Below, piece after piece: positions 11,724 to 23,678 of a DNA stretch of 64,000 nt. The notes under the pieces were generated by a model. That model was not told the origin of the DNA. It did no database searches and saw nothing but the letters and a program-made list of their open reading frames with translations. The stretch is taken from the NCBI GenBank assembly GCA_016490735.1, contig JAEMWC010000141.1, positions 217,001 to 281,000 on the forward strand, written 5' to 3'. Both the position numbers and the translations under genes were made by a program. This DNA comes from Pachyseris speciosa (taxonomy: Eukaryota > Cnidaria > Anthozoa > Scleractinia > Pachyseridae). The number at the start of each line of letters is the position of its first letter. Position 1 is the first letter of the stretch.

Positions 11724-12727
11724 CCCATTGACTACTGGCTGTTTTTACATTTTCTGAGTGGTTTTCCACCTATAAACGATGAATAGCAATTCGTGACTCT
11801 TTATTTGAACTACCAGGGAAAAGTGGTGCTGTCCTAAGCCACTGGAGGCTCAAGGTTTCTGAAAACGTCATTTTGACGTAGCTATTTTTTATCCGTGAAG
11901 CGACAACAATGGCCCAAGTTCGGTTTGCTTGCGATTTCTGCTAAATTTACAGTCATTTTTCATCTTTAGCGGCTGCCTGATGAGCATCATTAAGCGTGAC
12001 GGTAGCTAAGAGTCCACTTTCTCAAAGAATCGAGCAAGGTGATGTACTTTGTTGTTGAATTTGGCTTGTTACTCGACGAACTGGGAATTTGGCCGGTCGA
12101 ACACTTAGTACTTTGGGACTCAACCATTGATGAATTTCTCGACCTACCGCCACATATTTTGGAATTTCTGAGTACTGCGAAGATGACCACAAGCAGGAAT
12201 TTTTGGCAGTAGGTCGGAGTGGCTGTAGAATTGGCTAAAGAATTGGGAGAAGGAACGGGTGCTGTCAAAAATTCTCGTCATTTCCCAGCATGCAATGTGG
12301 TCTAGATGTTGAAAATGGCGGAAAGGCCTGAATGCACTGGAACAAAAGGCTGTATCTACGCTCGGGAGAAGAATATGAAAAAAAAAAGTCATTTCTAAGC
12401 TAGAAAAACGACTGAATTTCGTTATGATGGTTGAGGTTTGGTTTTTCGGCGATGATTTCGTTAAAAAACGTGAAGGCAAAAAGGGGCATTTTTGTCGTTT
12501 CTCTTTGACGTTAAAAACGGTCAGTTTCGTTCTTGTCCAAACTCAAAAGGCCATATTTGGTCAAAATCGCTACGTTTCTTGCATTTATTGGATATCCAAA
12601 TTTAAAGGGCATTCCATTTCATGCTCACAACTAGCAGTTAAGGCAATATTCGTGCGATTGAGAAAGTTGCAATGTTTTGAAGCATGGGAGTTTTTTGCCG
12701 GTTTTGGCCGGCACGGGTGCCAATGGG
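11724..12727 (+). mobile_element. piggyBac-like non-autonomous element, copy A
   Basis: The 1004-bp element starts CCCATTGACTACTGGC and ends GTGCCAATGGG. It is flanked on both sides by TTAA (11720-11723 and 12728-12731), the target duplication typical of piggyBac elements. A 992-bp copy lies at 59661-60652 in opposite orientation. No transposase is present. The ORFs on either strand are short and are not preserved as coding in the other copy. Superfamily assignment rests on the CCC termini and TTAA only. Confidence 0.8.
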
Positions 12728-12733
12728 TTAAGT

Positions 12734-12770
<37 letters not shown>

Positions 12771-12771
12771 C
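12734..12771. repeat. (ATC)n microsatellite
   Basis: About 13 ATC units directly after the piggyBac-like element. Confidence 0.95.
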
Positions 12772-13252
12772 TGTTTAGTTTGATGGAAGAATTAAATTCT
12801 TTTTTAAAAAGGGAAAACCTAGAAACTTAGCAAAATGTTCTATTTTGATAATTTGATTGCCATAAAACACAGCTTTTTCAGTTTATATGTAAGAGGAAAT
12901 CAAATTTGGCTTGAACATTCTAAAGCACATAAAAGAGCTATGTATTGACTTTACATGTATCTGCTGTTTTTACTGATGTTTATATAAGTGCTGGAGAGGA
13001 AGCCTGCTTGCCTTTGTTTCTCTACAACCATTGGGAAGATGTTTACTTAACTTGCTTTTGTTTGATGGAAGAATTAATTAAATTCTATTAATAACTAGAT
13101 AAAAATCAATGTATTATGCAAATGCAAAATGGCCACTTTCTCAACCTTATGTAACTTAGCCAACTGTGTTGCCGAGGGTGGACTGGAACCTATCCTCAAC
13201 CTCGTTCGTAAACCACATGACAAGCGCTTTGTTCACCATGAAAAATCCAGGA

Positions 13253-13257
<5 letters not shown>

Positions 13258-13298
<41 letters not shown>
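13258..13298. repeat. (AAT)n microsatellite
   Basis: About 13 TAA/AAT units. Downstream to 14047 there is one tRNA-like SINE head and no gene. Confidence 0.95.
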
Positions 13299-13299
<1 letters not shown>

Positions 13300-13683
13300 A
13301 AGAATTTATATAGCGCCATTTCCGTGAGCTCAATGGCGCTTTACAATAATCGTAGTTCTAAAAAGAAAATACATTTGAATATATATATCTTTCACCATGA
13401 CAAATCCAGGAATACATGTATATATCTTGTATCAGGACATAGGATGGTTTACACTTTTTGTAAGCCACACAATGACCGAAGGATTTACCCTGCTTCATAA
13501 TAAACAAGAAATTCTCCAAGAATCTGGAAGCAGCCTTTTTGACCATCCGAGCCATATTTAAATGCACAGGACAATTTCAAGTTGATCGTAATCCAATTCT
13601 TGTCGCCTTTCAGTTGGCATGACAGACGATTTGTGACTCCAAACGATTAAGACTTTTAAAATTTGGCCAAGTGCTTATGGAAG

Positions 13684-13757
13684 GTTTTGCTGGCCTAGTG
13701 GGTTAGTGTGCTCTCTATACTGCAATGGTAGGGTACGATTGGTGGTTCAAGTCCCGA
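13684..13757 (+). repeat. tRNA-like SINE head
   Basis: An A-box-like 'tggcctagtgggttagtgtg' and a B-box-like 'ggttcaagtccc' lie about 45 bp apart, followed by a T-rich tract. No full cloverleaf was found. Confidence 0.45.
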
Positions 13758-14061
13758 CAAAGTGAACTTTTTTCTTTGATCTCTTTTTTTTTCTATTCCT
13801 TTTCACTTGTTTTTCTTTTGTCAACGCTTAAGCTGTAAAACGATTTAGCAATTTAACATGGAAAAGTTAATGGTTACTCAAGAAACCAAGGCCAACTGCT
13901 GGTGAAGCTTTGACAAAACACTGGCACTTTGATTTGTTTGACAATTTCAAAGAAAGCAAAGAATTTGGTATAAATCTGCGTCTTAGATCTGTTGACCAGT
14001 TTGTTGACGATAACCAATATCTCCAACACTGAAAAGAAAATTAAGCTATGTTCAAACAATG

Positions 14062-14066
14062 GATAG

Positions 14067-14110
<44 letters not shown>

Positions 14111-14130
14111 AGTGAAACACGAAAATTTGA

Positions 14131-14164
<34 letters not shown>

Positions 14165-15400
14165 TGTACAGGGATTCGATTAGCTGGCGTTTCAAGCGTT
14201 AGCCCTTCGTCGGAGCGAATCGAGGAATTGTGGGTTGTGTATGGTTTATATATACAGAAAATGGAGCTGCACTATTGGTGGTAACATGGTAACATGAAAA
14301 ACAGGAATATTTAATTAATTGAATGAAAAGCGCTCGTTGATACCATGGGGATTAAGAGTGCCGATTTGAAAGATCAATTTTAGCTCGAGATTTTTACGGC
14401 TTTCCGTGGTACCTTGATGTAGGGAAGGGCCGGAGATCGACATGTGTTGTTTGGAATGGTTAGGGAGATTAAAATGCCAAGCGACTGGTTTGGATGCATC
14501 TTTGTCATCTTTCTCAACATCACGTAGATGTTCTCAGAATCGGCCACCTAGTCGTCTTCCTGTTTCGCCGATGTATAACTTTCAAAACGATCAGTGATCT
14601 TAACAGATCGCTTAGGGCCTGATACTTGGTCAGTGTTTTGAATGAAAGGACAAATTTTGCATCATGAGCGTGCACATTTAAAAGTGCCAGGTGTTCAGTT
14701 GTTTTGAATGCGCTTTTAACTAGAAAGTTACCTAGTACATTTTTGTTGCATTTGAATGAAATCAGCGGTCGTTTCAAAAAGATTCTAGCAGTTTCTGGAT
14801 CATTTTGCAGTATCTTAAAGTTATTAAGAATGATGGCTTTAACTGGGTTATTATGAGGGTGAAATGTGAGGGTGAATGGAATTGTCATTTTTTTTCCTTT
14901 TGTGACGTCTGTAGTGCTGACTGTTGATCAATCTGCTGGGCGCGGTGATGGCCCGATTGAACCACAGAATCAGGATAGCCACCTTTCTCGAAGAACTGGC
15001 ACATTTCCTTTGATTTGTCAGAAAAATCAGAGTCATCACTACATAGACGTCAAAGTCTAAGAAATTGAGAATAGGGAATGGCATTTTTGACATGAGATGG
15101 ATGTGAAGATGAATACAACAAATAACTGAGAATTGTTGGTTTGTAGTGCACACTAGCTGGTACATAAACTGTTGCCGCTGATAAAAACTTTGATATCAAG
15201 AAAGGCCGGTGAAGTTTCCAAAATTTCCCAGGTATATTTTAGAGCGGGATGAAAGGAATTTACGGCGGTTATAAATTGATTGATTTCCTCCTTGCTAGAC
15301 GAAATTGCACTGATGCAGTCGTCAATGTAGCGACCGTAGAGTTCAGGTTTAGGACCGTTGTACAGATTGAAGAATTGGTACTCAACATAACCTACAAACA
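14062..15400 (-). pseudogene. Penelope-like retroelement, 5'-truncated and frameshifted
   Basis: Reading on the minus strand, 15401-15153 encodes the end of a reverse transcriptase with the catalytic YIDD box (ELYGRYIDDCISAI) and a conserved FHPALKYTWE stretch. Positions 14888-14520 encode the linker region (IPFTLTFHPHN, NDPETARIF). About 14590-14400 encodes a GIY-YIG-type endonuclease (KLYIGETGRRLG). The 3' non-coding part continues to 14062. Frameshifts lie between these blocks and the N-terminal reverse transcriptase is missing. A perfect 14-bp direct repeat, ATGTTCAAACAATG, flanks the insertion (14048-14061 and 15401-15414). Reverse transcriptase plus GIY-YIG is diagnostic of Penelope-like elements. 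The 3' part contains a hammerhead-like motif (about 14180-14225, minus strand) whose core reads CCGACGA instead of CUGACGA. Confidence 0.88.
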
Positions 15401-15944
15401 ATGTTCAAACAATGCACGCAATTAAAAAAGCTGCCTTGTTGATTTCACTTCCGGTATTGCACCATCACTAGTACTTAGTCCACCACTCAGTCAATACTAG
15501 TTTATCTTCAAAACCGGGTCAAAAGGAGCGCTCCAATAAATTCGTTTCCTATAAGAGGTACATTGGAGTAATTCAATTAAGACTAAACATTTCTTTTAGA
15601 AAGGCTTTCACGATTTCCGACTCTGAACCTATGGCCACCAAAACGTACAAGTTCAGTTTAAAAACATTTACGGTCTTCCAAATAGCTTTAGTTAAGATCG
15701 GATAAATTCTTTGAGTTTGCTGAATTTGTCAAGAATATCGGACTCCCACTAATCGGTGTTGTGAAATACTGCTCAAAATAAATGCGTTTCAAATAAATTC
15801 CTTTGCTATGGGATGTACATTGGAGTAATTCAATTCTGACAAAACATTTCTTTTCTCTCTAACCCTTGGACATTGAAAATGCTTTTAAAGAGACAATGCA
15901 TGACCGACCTAATGACTTTATTTACAAGAGATGTCTTATTAGCG

Positions 15945-16017
15945 CAATCGGATAAGGGCCGAAATTGAGGGTTAATTGGGATCTGAAGGTCGCGAGTTCA
16001 AGTCCTGGCCCCGCTAT
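15945..16017 (+). repeat. tRNA-like SINE head
   Basis: 'agcgcaatcggataagggcc' resembles an A-box region and 'cgcgagttcaagtcc' a B box. Pairing is insufficient for a tRNA gene. The rest of 15415-16099 holds nothing recognisable. Confidence 0.45.
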
Positions 16018-16099
16018 TAGAAAATTTATTTCTTTACTTATGTCATTGTTTGCTTCCTCTGGCCAAGAGGGGCACGAGCCTCTTGCCTTCAGGCTTCAA

Positions 16100-16315
16100 T
16101 TGAAGGGCTGAGAGCATAACCGACCCAAATGACTTTAAGGGCTTTTTTCTTTTTTTCATCCAAATCAGCAGAATATTTGCATGTGGCCTTTGATTCAGTA
16201 GAACAAAATTGCCCCATAATTTGTTTTGACCATTTTCCACTCTTTTTCAAGAAAAAGCGTATACAAAAAAAGGCCCTAAAAGTCATTTGGGTTGGTTATG
16301 CTCTCAGAGCTTCAA
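16100..16315. mobile_element. MITE of the TTGAAGGGCTG family, copy 1
   Basis: Its left terminus reads TTGAAGGGCTGAGAGCATAA. The right terminus is the inverted complement with a two-base gap. Further inside, 'atgactttaagggc' pairs with 'gccctaaaagtcat'. A close copy lies at 18786-19001 in opposite orientation and a divergent one at 50970-51183. The termini and the TAA duplication of the third copy suggest a PIF/Harbinger relationship. Confidence 0.75.
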
Positions 16316-16783
16316 TTCAGCTTCGCTCATTTGTATGCGTATTAATATTCATGCATGAATTGAATTCCCTGAAGAGCATGTGAAATGATTGACTGGTAGA
16401 AAAGGATTGTTTGATAGTATGACGTAGATTACACGTTTGGTGGTTAAAACATCGATTTAAGTTTTACTGATAGGAAACTTACATGGCTCTGAGGTGTCGA
16501 TCGCTAGGTAAGTTTAATGGAAACTCACCAGCCTGGTGGTCGAAAAGACGTCATTAAAAGTCTGTAGACCCACAAGTCAGACACTTATCGAAGAAGCAAT
16601 TGGTGTTTCTCTGTGCTTGCCAAACACGAAGAGATTTAAGTTGACTGCCGGAGTGAGCAAATCAGCGTTTTGCAGTACAGAGTACTGAGCCAGGCGGGAT
16701 GGTCTGAAAGCAACTCTGGTCTTAAAAGCGGTCCATACTTAGTTGAGAGTGTTGGCCCATTTGCCAAAGGTTGCCGTGCCAGA
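16316..16783 (+). repeat. Left arm of a long inverted repeat
   Basis: It matches 18346-18785 in reverse complement over about 450 bp with scattered differences and small gaps. With the adjoining MITEs each arm is about 660-690 bp. The spacer (16784-18345) is AT-rich, contains a telomere-type tract and has no recognisable gene. Confidence 0.8.
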
Positions 16784-17936
16784 AATTGGGAAAGGAGAGT
16801 TGTTTTTTGACTTAGGCGAAAAAATCGGATGCTTGATTCGGTGTTTTCCACATTGGAGAGGCCATTTGATTCCCAGAATTCATTGCGATCACAGAGGGCA
16901 CTGTCACCTTGAAAAGTTCTGGCGATGACTGGAAATGAAACTCGCTTGGCTGCAGTGGAAAAATTTTCACTTCGAAAACATCACAAAGAATTCATCTAAG
17001 AGTGGGTAATCGGCATCACGAGAAGTTGGTCCATTTTCGATGAGCTGAGTATCTTGGAAAACAGTGCAAGGAAAAGTTTCATTGCCACGTGCGGCAAATA
17101 TTCAAAAGCACAAAACTCATGATCAGCTGTCTGGATGTAAACACATGTAGAGATTAACATGCTGGTGGATTTTAACAAATGAATCACTTTTGCATCAAGT
17201 ACCTCGGTTAGTTCGCTTATATGGAGTCTTGTAAACATCAGCAAAAAGTATTTTCATGCAAGATTAACAGCAAAAAGCATTTTCACCCGAGATAAACAGT
17301 TAATTAAAAATAATTTTCACGTGAATCGTGTGCGATCGAATTTCACAATTCAATGTACCGGGTATGCAAATTTTCTACTGTCTTAAGCTAAAGAATATCT
17401 TCAGAACTAGTTAAGTTTTTTTGTCCAAATTCTTGAACTGTCGTCATTTACCTTGATTTTAATACCATTTTCGTTCCATATTTTCCATTTGACGATGAAA
17501 ATGAATTCGTCGACAGATGATAGGGATTAAATTTCACATCTTACGCAAATATGTACGTTTTGAAGCCAATTTGAAGCCAACAAAAATAGTGAAGTATTTT
17601 GGTTCATTTTTTTCACTGTCACCATTTACGTTGATTTGTGATACAATTTTCATTCCACTTGTTCCATTTCACGACGAAAATGAACCCTTCAAAATCATTT
17701 CAAATGACCAAAGCATGCTGGAAACGCCAGTCAAAGCTCTGTTTCGAAGCGGAAACCGACGGGAAATAGCTTACTCTTTTAACTCTTATTTTGCCCTTGA
17801 ACATCATTAACTCAAATTTTCGGTGTTGCTCACGAACAGAAGTTGTTGGTATTGGCCAAAACCTATCTTCAAGTAAAAACAGCCATCTTTAATATTTTAT
17901 TTCTCAGCTGACAGCAAGCTTTTTGAGCACAGAGTT

Positions 17937-18024
17937 ACAATCAAGTCTGACCCTAACCCTAACCCTAACTCTAACCCTAGCCCTAATTTTAACCCTAACT
18001 CTAAACTTAACAATAACCCTAAAT
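17937..18024 (+). repeat. Interstitial telomere-type repeat (CCCTAA)n
   Basis: Five CCTAAC units near the left end (17939-17970) pass into degenerate variants such as cctaac/tctaac/cctagc and taaacttaacaa. The motif equals the complement of the animal telomere repeat TTAGGG. It lies in the spacer between long inverted repeats and not at a sequence end. Confidence 0.85.
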
Positions 18025-18345
18025 CTTTTGAGTGCTGTTTTCAAGTTGGACAAAATCTATGTGCGCTGGCTTAAGGTTAACCAAGTCTACTGTGTGCTGT
18101 GTTTAAGTCAAGCAAGAATGTTGTGCACTGTTTTCCAGCTAAGGAAGCTTCTTGAGCAATATCAGTAAACAAAACACTGGTAATAAGCACTGCATTTAAA
18201 AAAATCGACCATTTCCAATTCAGATGGGCATCTTATGTGCTGTTTATGAGTGCTGTTCTCTTAATTCAGTTACGAGCATTAGACGCTTAGTTTTCAATAA
18301 AAAATACCCTTGGGCATTACTTCATGAATGTTAATAAGGCAGACT

Positions 18346-18785
18346 TAATAACTGGCACGGCAACCTTTGGCAAATGGGCCAACACTCTCAACTACGGGCC
18401 GCTTTTAAGACGAGAGTTGCTTTCAGACTGTCCCGCCTGGCTCAGTACTCTGTACTGCAAAACGCCGATTTGCTCACTCCAGCAGTCAACTTAAATCTCT
18501 TTGTGTTTGGCAAGCACAGAGAAACACCACTCGCTTCTTTGAGAAGTGTCTGACTTGCCGGTCTACAGGCTGGCGAGTTTCCGTTAAATTTACCTAGCGA
18601 TCAACACCTCAGAGCCATGTAAGTTTCCTATCAGTAAAACTTAAATCAATGTTTTAACCGCCAAACGTGTAGTCTGCGTCACACTATCAAACAATCCTTT
18701 TCTGCCTGTCAATCATTTCACGTGCTCTTCAGGTAATTCAATTCGCGCATGAATATTAATACACATACAAATGAGCGTAGCTGAA
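18346..18785 (-). repeat. Right arm of the long inverted repeat
   Basis: Reverse-complement partner of 16316-16783. It begins 'aactggcacggcaacctttg' and ends next to the second MITE copy. Confidence 0.8.
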
Positions 18786-19001
18786 TTGAAGTGCTGAGAG
18801 CATAACCGACCAAAATGACTTTTAGGGCTTTTTTCTTTTTTTGGTCCAAATCAGCTGAATGTTTGCATTGTGGCCTTTGATTCAATAGAACAAAATTGCC
18901 CCACAATTTTTTTGACCATTTTCCACTCTTTTTCAAGAAAAAGCGTATACAAAAAAAGGCCCTAAAAGTCATTTGGGTCGGTTATGCTCTCAGCCCTTCA
19001 A
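18786..19001. mobile_element. MITE of the TTGAAGGGCTG family, copy 2
   Basis: Terminal inverted repeats match copy 1 (16100-16315). It ends 26 bp before the splice-acceptor-like site of the first zinc-finger unit, so it forms the very end of that intron. Confidence 0.75.
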
Positions 19002-19027
19002 TTGGTAATATTTGTTTAGCTTTCCAG

Positions 19028-20567
<1,540 letters not shown>

Positions 20568-20648
20568 GTATTTATTGTTTAGCCTGGTACTTTTTGCTTG
20601 TGTGAAGTTTCAACTTCAAAAAGTAAATTTGTAGAGGTATTATTTTTC

Positions 20649-21435
20649 TTAAAGTGCTACTATGACCAAGTTTTTACCCCTTGAAGTTTTAGGTTTATCG
20701 CATAGAATTCCAGAAAAGATGGAAAAAGGACGTATATCATTTGCAAATATCTGCATTGGTTCCGGAGATTGAAAACTGTGTAAAACATGCAAATGAGAGG
20801 ACTGATGATGTCATAGACTCAACACAAGAGAGAGAGAGAGAGATATATCTTGGTCAATTTGCAACAGAGACCATTGAAACTTTGTTTGCTATTACTGTAG
20901 TTCTACAGGCAACACACCTATGGTTATAAAATATTTGGTTCCCATGGCAACTCACTCTTTTCTAGTCCCCTCCAACCTGATTGTGATATTTTAGTGATTT
21001 TCAGATTGAAAAACATTTACAAGGCCACGAACTTGATTTAACACATTTTACAATTATGCTTGCTGGATCATGCAGGTGAGGCACCATTGGAAAAGATCAA
21101 AATGAAACACCAAAGGTGGCCAGCAAAGCCCTTAACATCATGGAGGTCTGGAACCCAGTATGTTGCCATAGTAACAACTGGTAAGCGCATATCATGGAGA
21201 TCTTACTGCAAAGAATCAAGATAATTATCATTTTTCATCATATTTTATCAAGATTTAGTTGAGAATTGGACCTCATCACTTGGCTAATTTGCATATTTCA
21301 AAAACTTGAATATCTCTGGAACAAGGATAGATATTAAAAAATAGTAAACAGCATTCTCATACAGACTACTTGTTTATAAATTTTAAAATGGCTAAGATAG
21401 GAAAGATGTGAATTTTGTCATAGCAGCACTTTAAT
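20649..21435. mobile_element. TIR element, about 790 bp
   Basis: The left end AAAGTGCTACTATGAC is mirrored by GTCATAGCAGCACTTT at the right end, with about 25 bp of imperfect pairing. No transposase was found. A (GA)n run lies near 20827-20842. Confidence 0.55.
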
Positions 21436-21489
21436 TACCTTGATAACTTGTGAGGCTCCTACTCAGACACTCTTTACATTTGCCATGTT

Positions 21490-21786
21490 TTTGTCCGCCA
21501 CGAACATCTGGTTAACTGAACTTCCACTTCCGTTCACCAGTGGTTAGCCAATCATAGCTCGTCTTCCAGTTCATGGAAAACAGGACTTTGACCCCAAGAT
21601 TTTTTCCCAGACAATGGACGTGAATCATTTGGCGGAAAAAACCTGTTACAAGTATTAGCTCATTATTTGCTACATGTTACACAATAGACGGATACTGATT
21701 GGTTTCTTCAAAATAAAGGCTAACTGTTGGCAAACAGAAGTGGCAGTTCAGTTGAGCAGATGTTCGTGGGGGAGTAATGCGTGACA
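21490..21786. mobile_element. MITE with terminal inverted repeats of about 55 bp
   Basis: Left 'ccgccacgaacatctg' and the following 'aactgaactt' are mirrored at 21722-21786 by 'agttcagttgagcagatg' and 'ttcgtgggggag'. The interior is short and non-coding. Confidence 0.65.
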
Positions 21787-21856
21787 ATCCAAAGACGTCT
21801 CCGTACAGTGTAGGATGCTACATGTATACTTTGGTACAGTATTTCCTGTTTTAGAG

Positions 21857-21985
21857 GTACAGGGTTTGTACAGGTCCTGGAAAACCTGGAAAGTCATGGA
21901 ATTTTATAATTTCATTTTCCAGGCCTGGAAAGTCCTGGAATTTAGGTTTGGGTCCTGGAAATTTGTGGAAAGTCATGGAAAATCA
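21857..21985. repeat. Degenerate minisatellite (cctggaaagtcatggaa)
   Basis: About six imperfect units of 15-20 bp built on 'tcctggaa' and 'agtcatggaa'. Confidence 0.75.
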
Positions 21986-21989
21986 GCAG

Positions 21990-23678
21990 GCTTTTTATAA
22001 GTGGAAAGCAATGTAGATCCAAAGTTACAAAAATTAACCGACAAGTCCAAATATATGATTAATTTTATTTTAGTAGAAATAAACATAGCGTGTGTATGAA
22101 CCCTGAGGTATTATAGCAAACATGGTTTTTAAATGTTCCTAAACATTGCCCGCCAGGCGACATTTTGATTGTCAGTGAAACGGGCATTTGTTGTGTATAA
22201 TCTGTGTTATGTTCCAGTTTTATTCACAGCAGGGAGATTTTTTTACAGCCTCTGAAGAGAAAATTCATTTTGAAGCATTGTGCAATGTGTGAAATGCACT
22301 GAGAAATCTTAGTTATTTGTTTTATTAACATTTGAAGAGCCGTTTTCTATAACAACCCCACAAAAGGGAAGTGAAGGTTACTTACATGTACCCCCATGTG
22401 AAATTGCATGCAGTTATGACAACCCCAATAAGGGTTATTTATCCTCCATGATGCCCACCTGGTGAAAATTTTGAATGGTTTCTACAGAGAACTGTCCTGA
22501 AGACCTAATATCAGCAGCATAATTATGCTTTTCACTGTTTTTTCAACCCTTGTGCATCAACAAGATATTCTGTGCATGTTTTCATAAACTGGATTTAGAT
22601 GCTGCTGACTGTTGGGTTGAGATAATTAGATTGTGATCAATTCAAACAATTGTTTTAAAATAATGTGAAAAATTGTTTTAAAATAATGGGAAACAAGCAG
22701 ATTGCAGTTATTTGTTGTTGGCCTGGTGCACCATACACCAAGTTAATGAGCTTTCACAGGTGACATCACAAAGCACACAACAATGGAGAAACAATACAAA
22801 GAACGATAACAATAAACCAAACACAATGAAAGAAAACAATGGACTTGGTACATGGTGCACCAGCTTGTTGTTATTTCCTTTCGCTACTATTTGATGTTAC
22901 TTCTGATTATAAGATGTGATTTATTCAACACTGTCACATATAAACTCAGGGTAGAGATTTTGACATTGTCTAAAAAAAGTCAAATTCCCCACCCCTGGGA
23001 CAACATAATTGGTCAGCATCCCCACCTGAGGGAAACTGAAGATGGTGAAAAGTCCTCTACTGGGTATTTTCCAAGATGACGGAAAGCTCATTTCCAGGCC
23101 CTTTCCACTATCCAAGATGGCGACCATGTTCAATTTCCTTACCCTTAGGAAATCACATGCGATCAAAATCCCTACCCTGGGGACAGACCTCACAATCAAA
23201 TTCCTGTGGTTAGCCCGACCCCCCCCCCCCCACCACTCAGGCTTAACATTGATAGGTGCATTACTTCCATATTTCGGATTAGTAAACTGCTGCAATCACT
23301 CCGCTCTAAACTGCTGTTTCGATCAGGCTGTTGATTAGCAATTGAGTGTAATGGCAACCCATACTTGTCTTATTATTTCTTTCTATCCTTTGGAGCTTTA
23401 GAAATAATTGTTTACATTTTGTTGTTAAGTCCCGGTGTTGATTGTTTGTCTTATTTTGCTTCCACCAAATTTGCTAATTTATTAATTTTATTCGGATTAT
23501 TTTCGAGAAATATTTCATTGGCCTTTTTATCATATTCACTTGGAATTAGCAAATTGCTCCTTCTCCCAGACTTCCTTCCACTTAGGGCTGCAACGATATT
23601 CAGTTTCTGTACTGAGATCAACACCTTTCTGAATACCGTTAGTAGAAGAAGGTATTGCTATGTTAGGACTAGAACTTA
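21990..23678. other. Stretch without recognisable genes
   Basis: Only short ORFs with no familiar domain. A poly-C run lies at 23218-23231. The ORF at 23365-23679 is hydrophobic, low in complexity and not recognised. Confidence 0.55.

Noticed and set aside
11990..12479. Minus-strand ORFs in the piggyBac-like element as transposase
   Set aside because: They are short and lack a DDD core, and similarity to the other copy is explained by the shared repeat.
17923..18168. Leu/Thr repeat ORF
   Set aside because: It is the reading of telomere-type CCCTAA repeats, not a protein.
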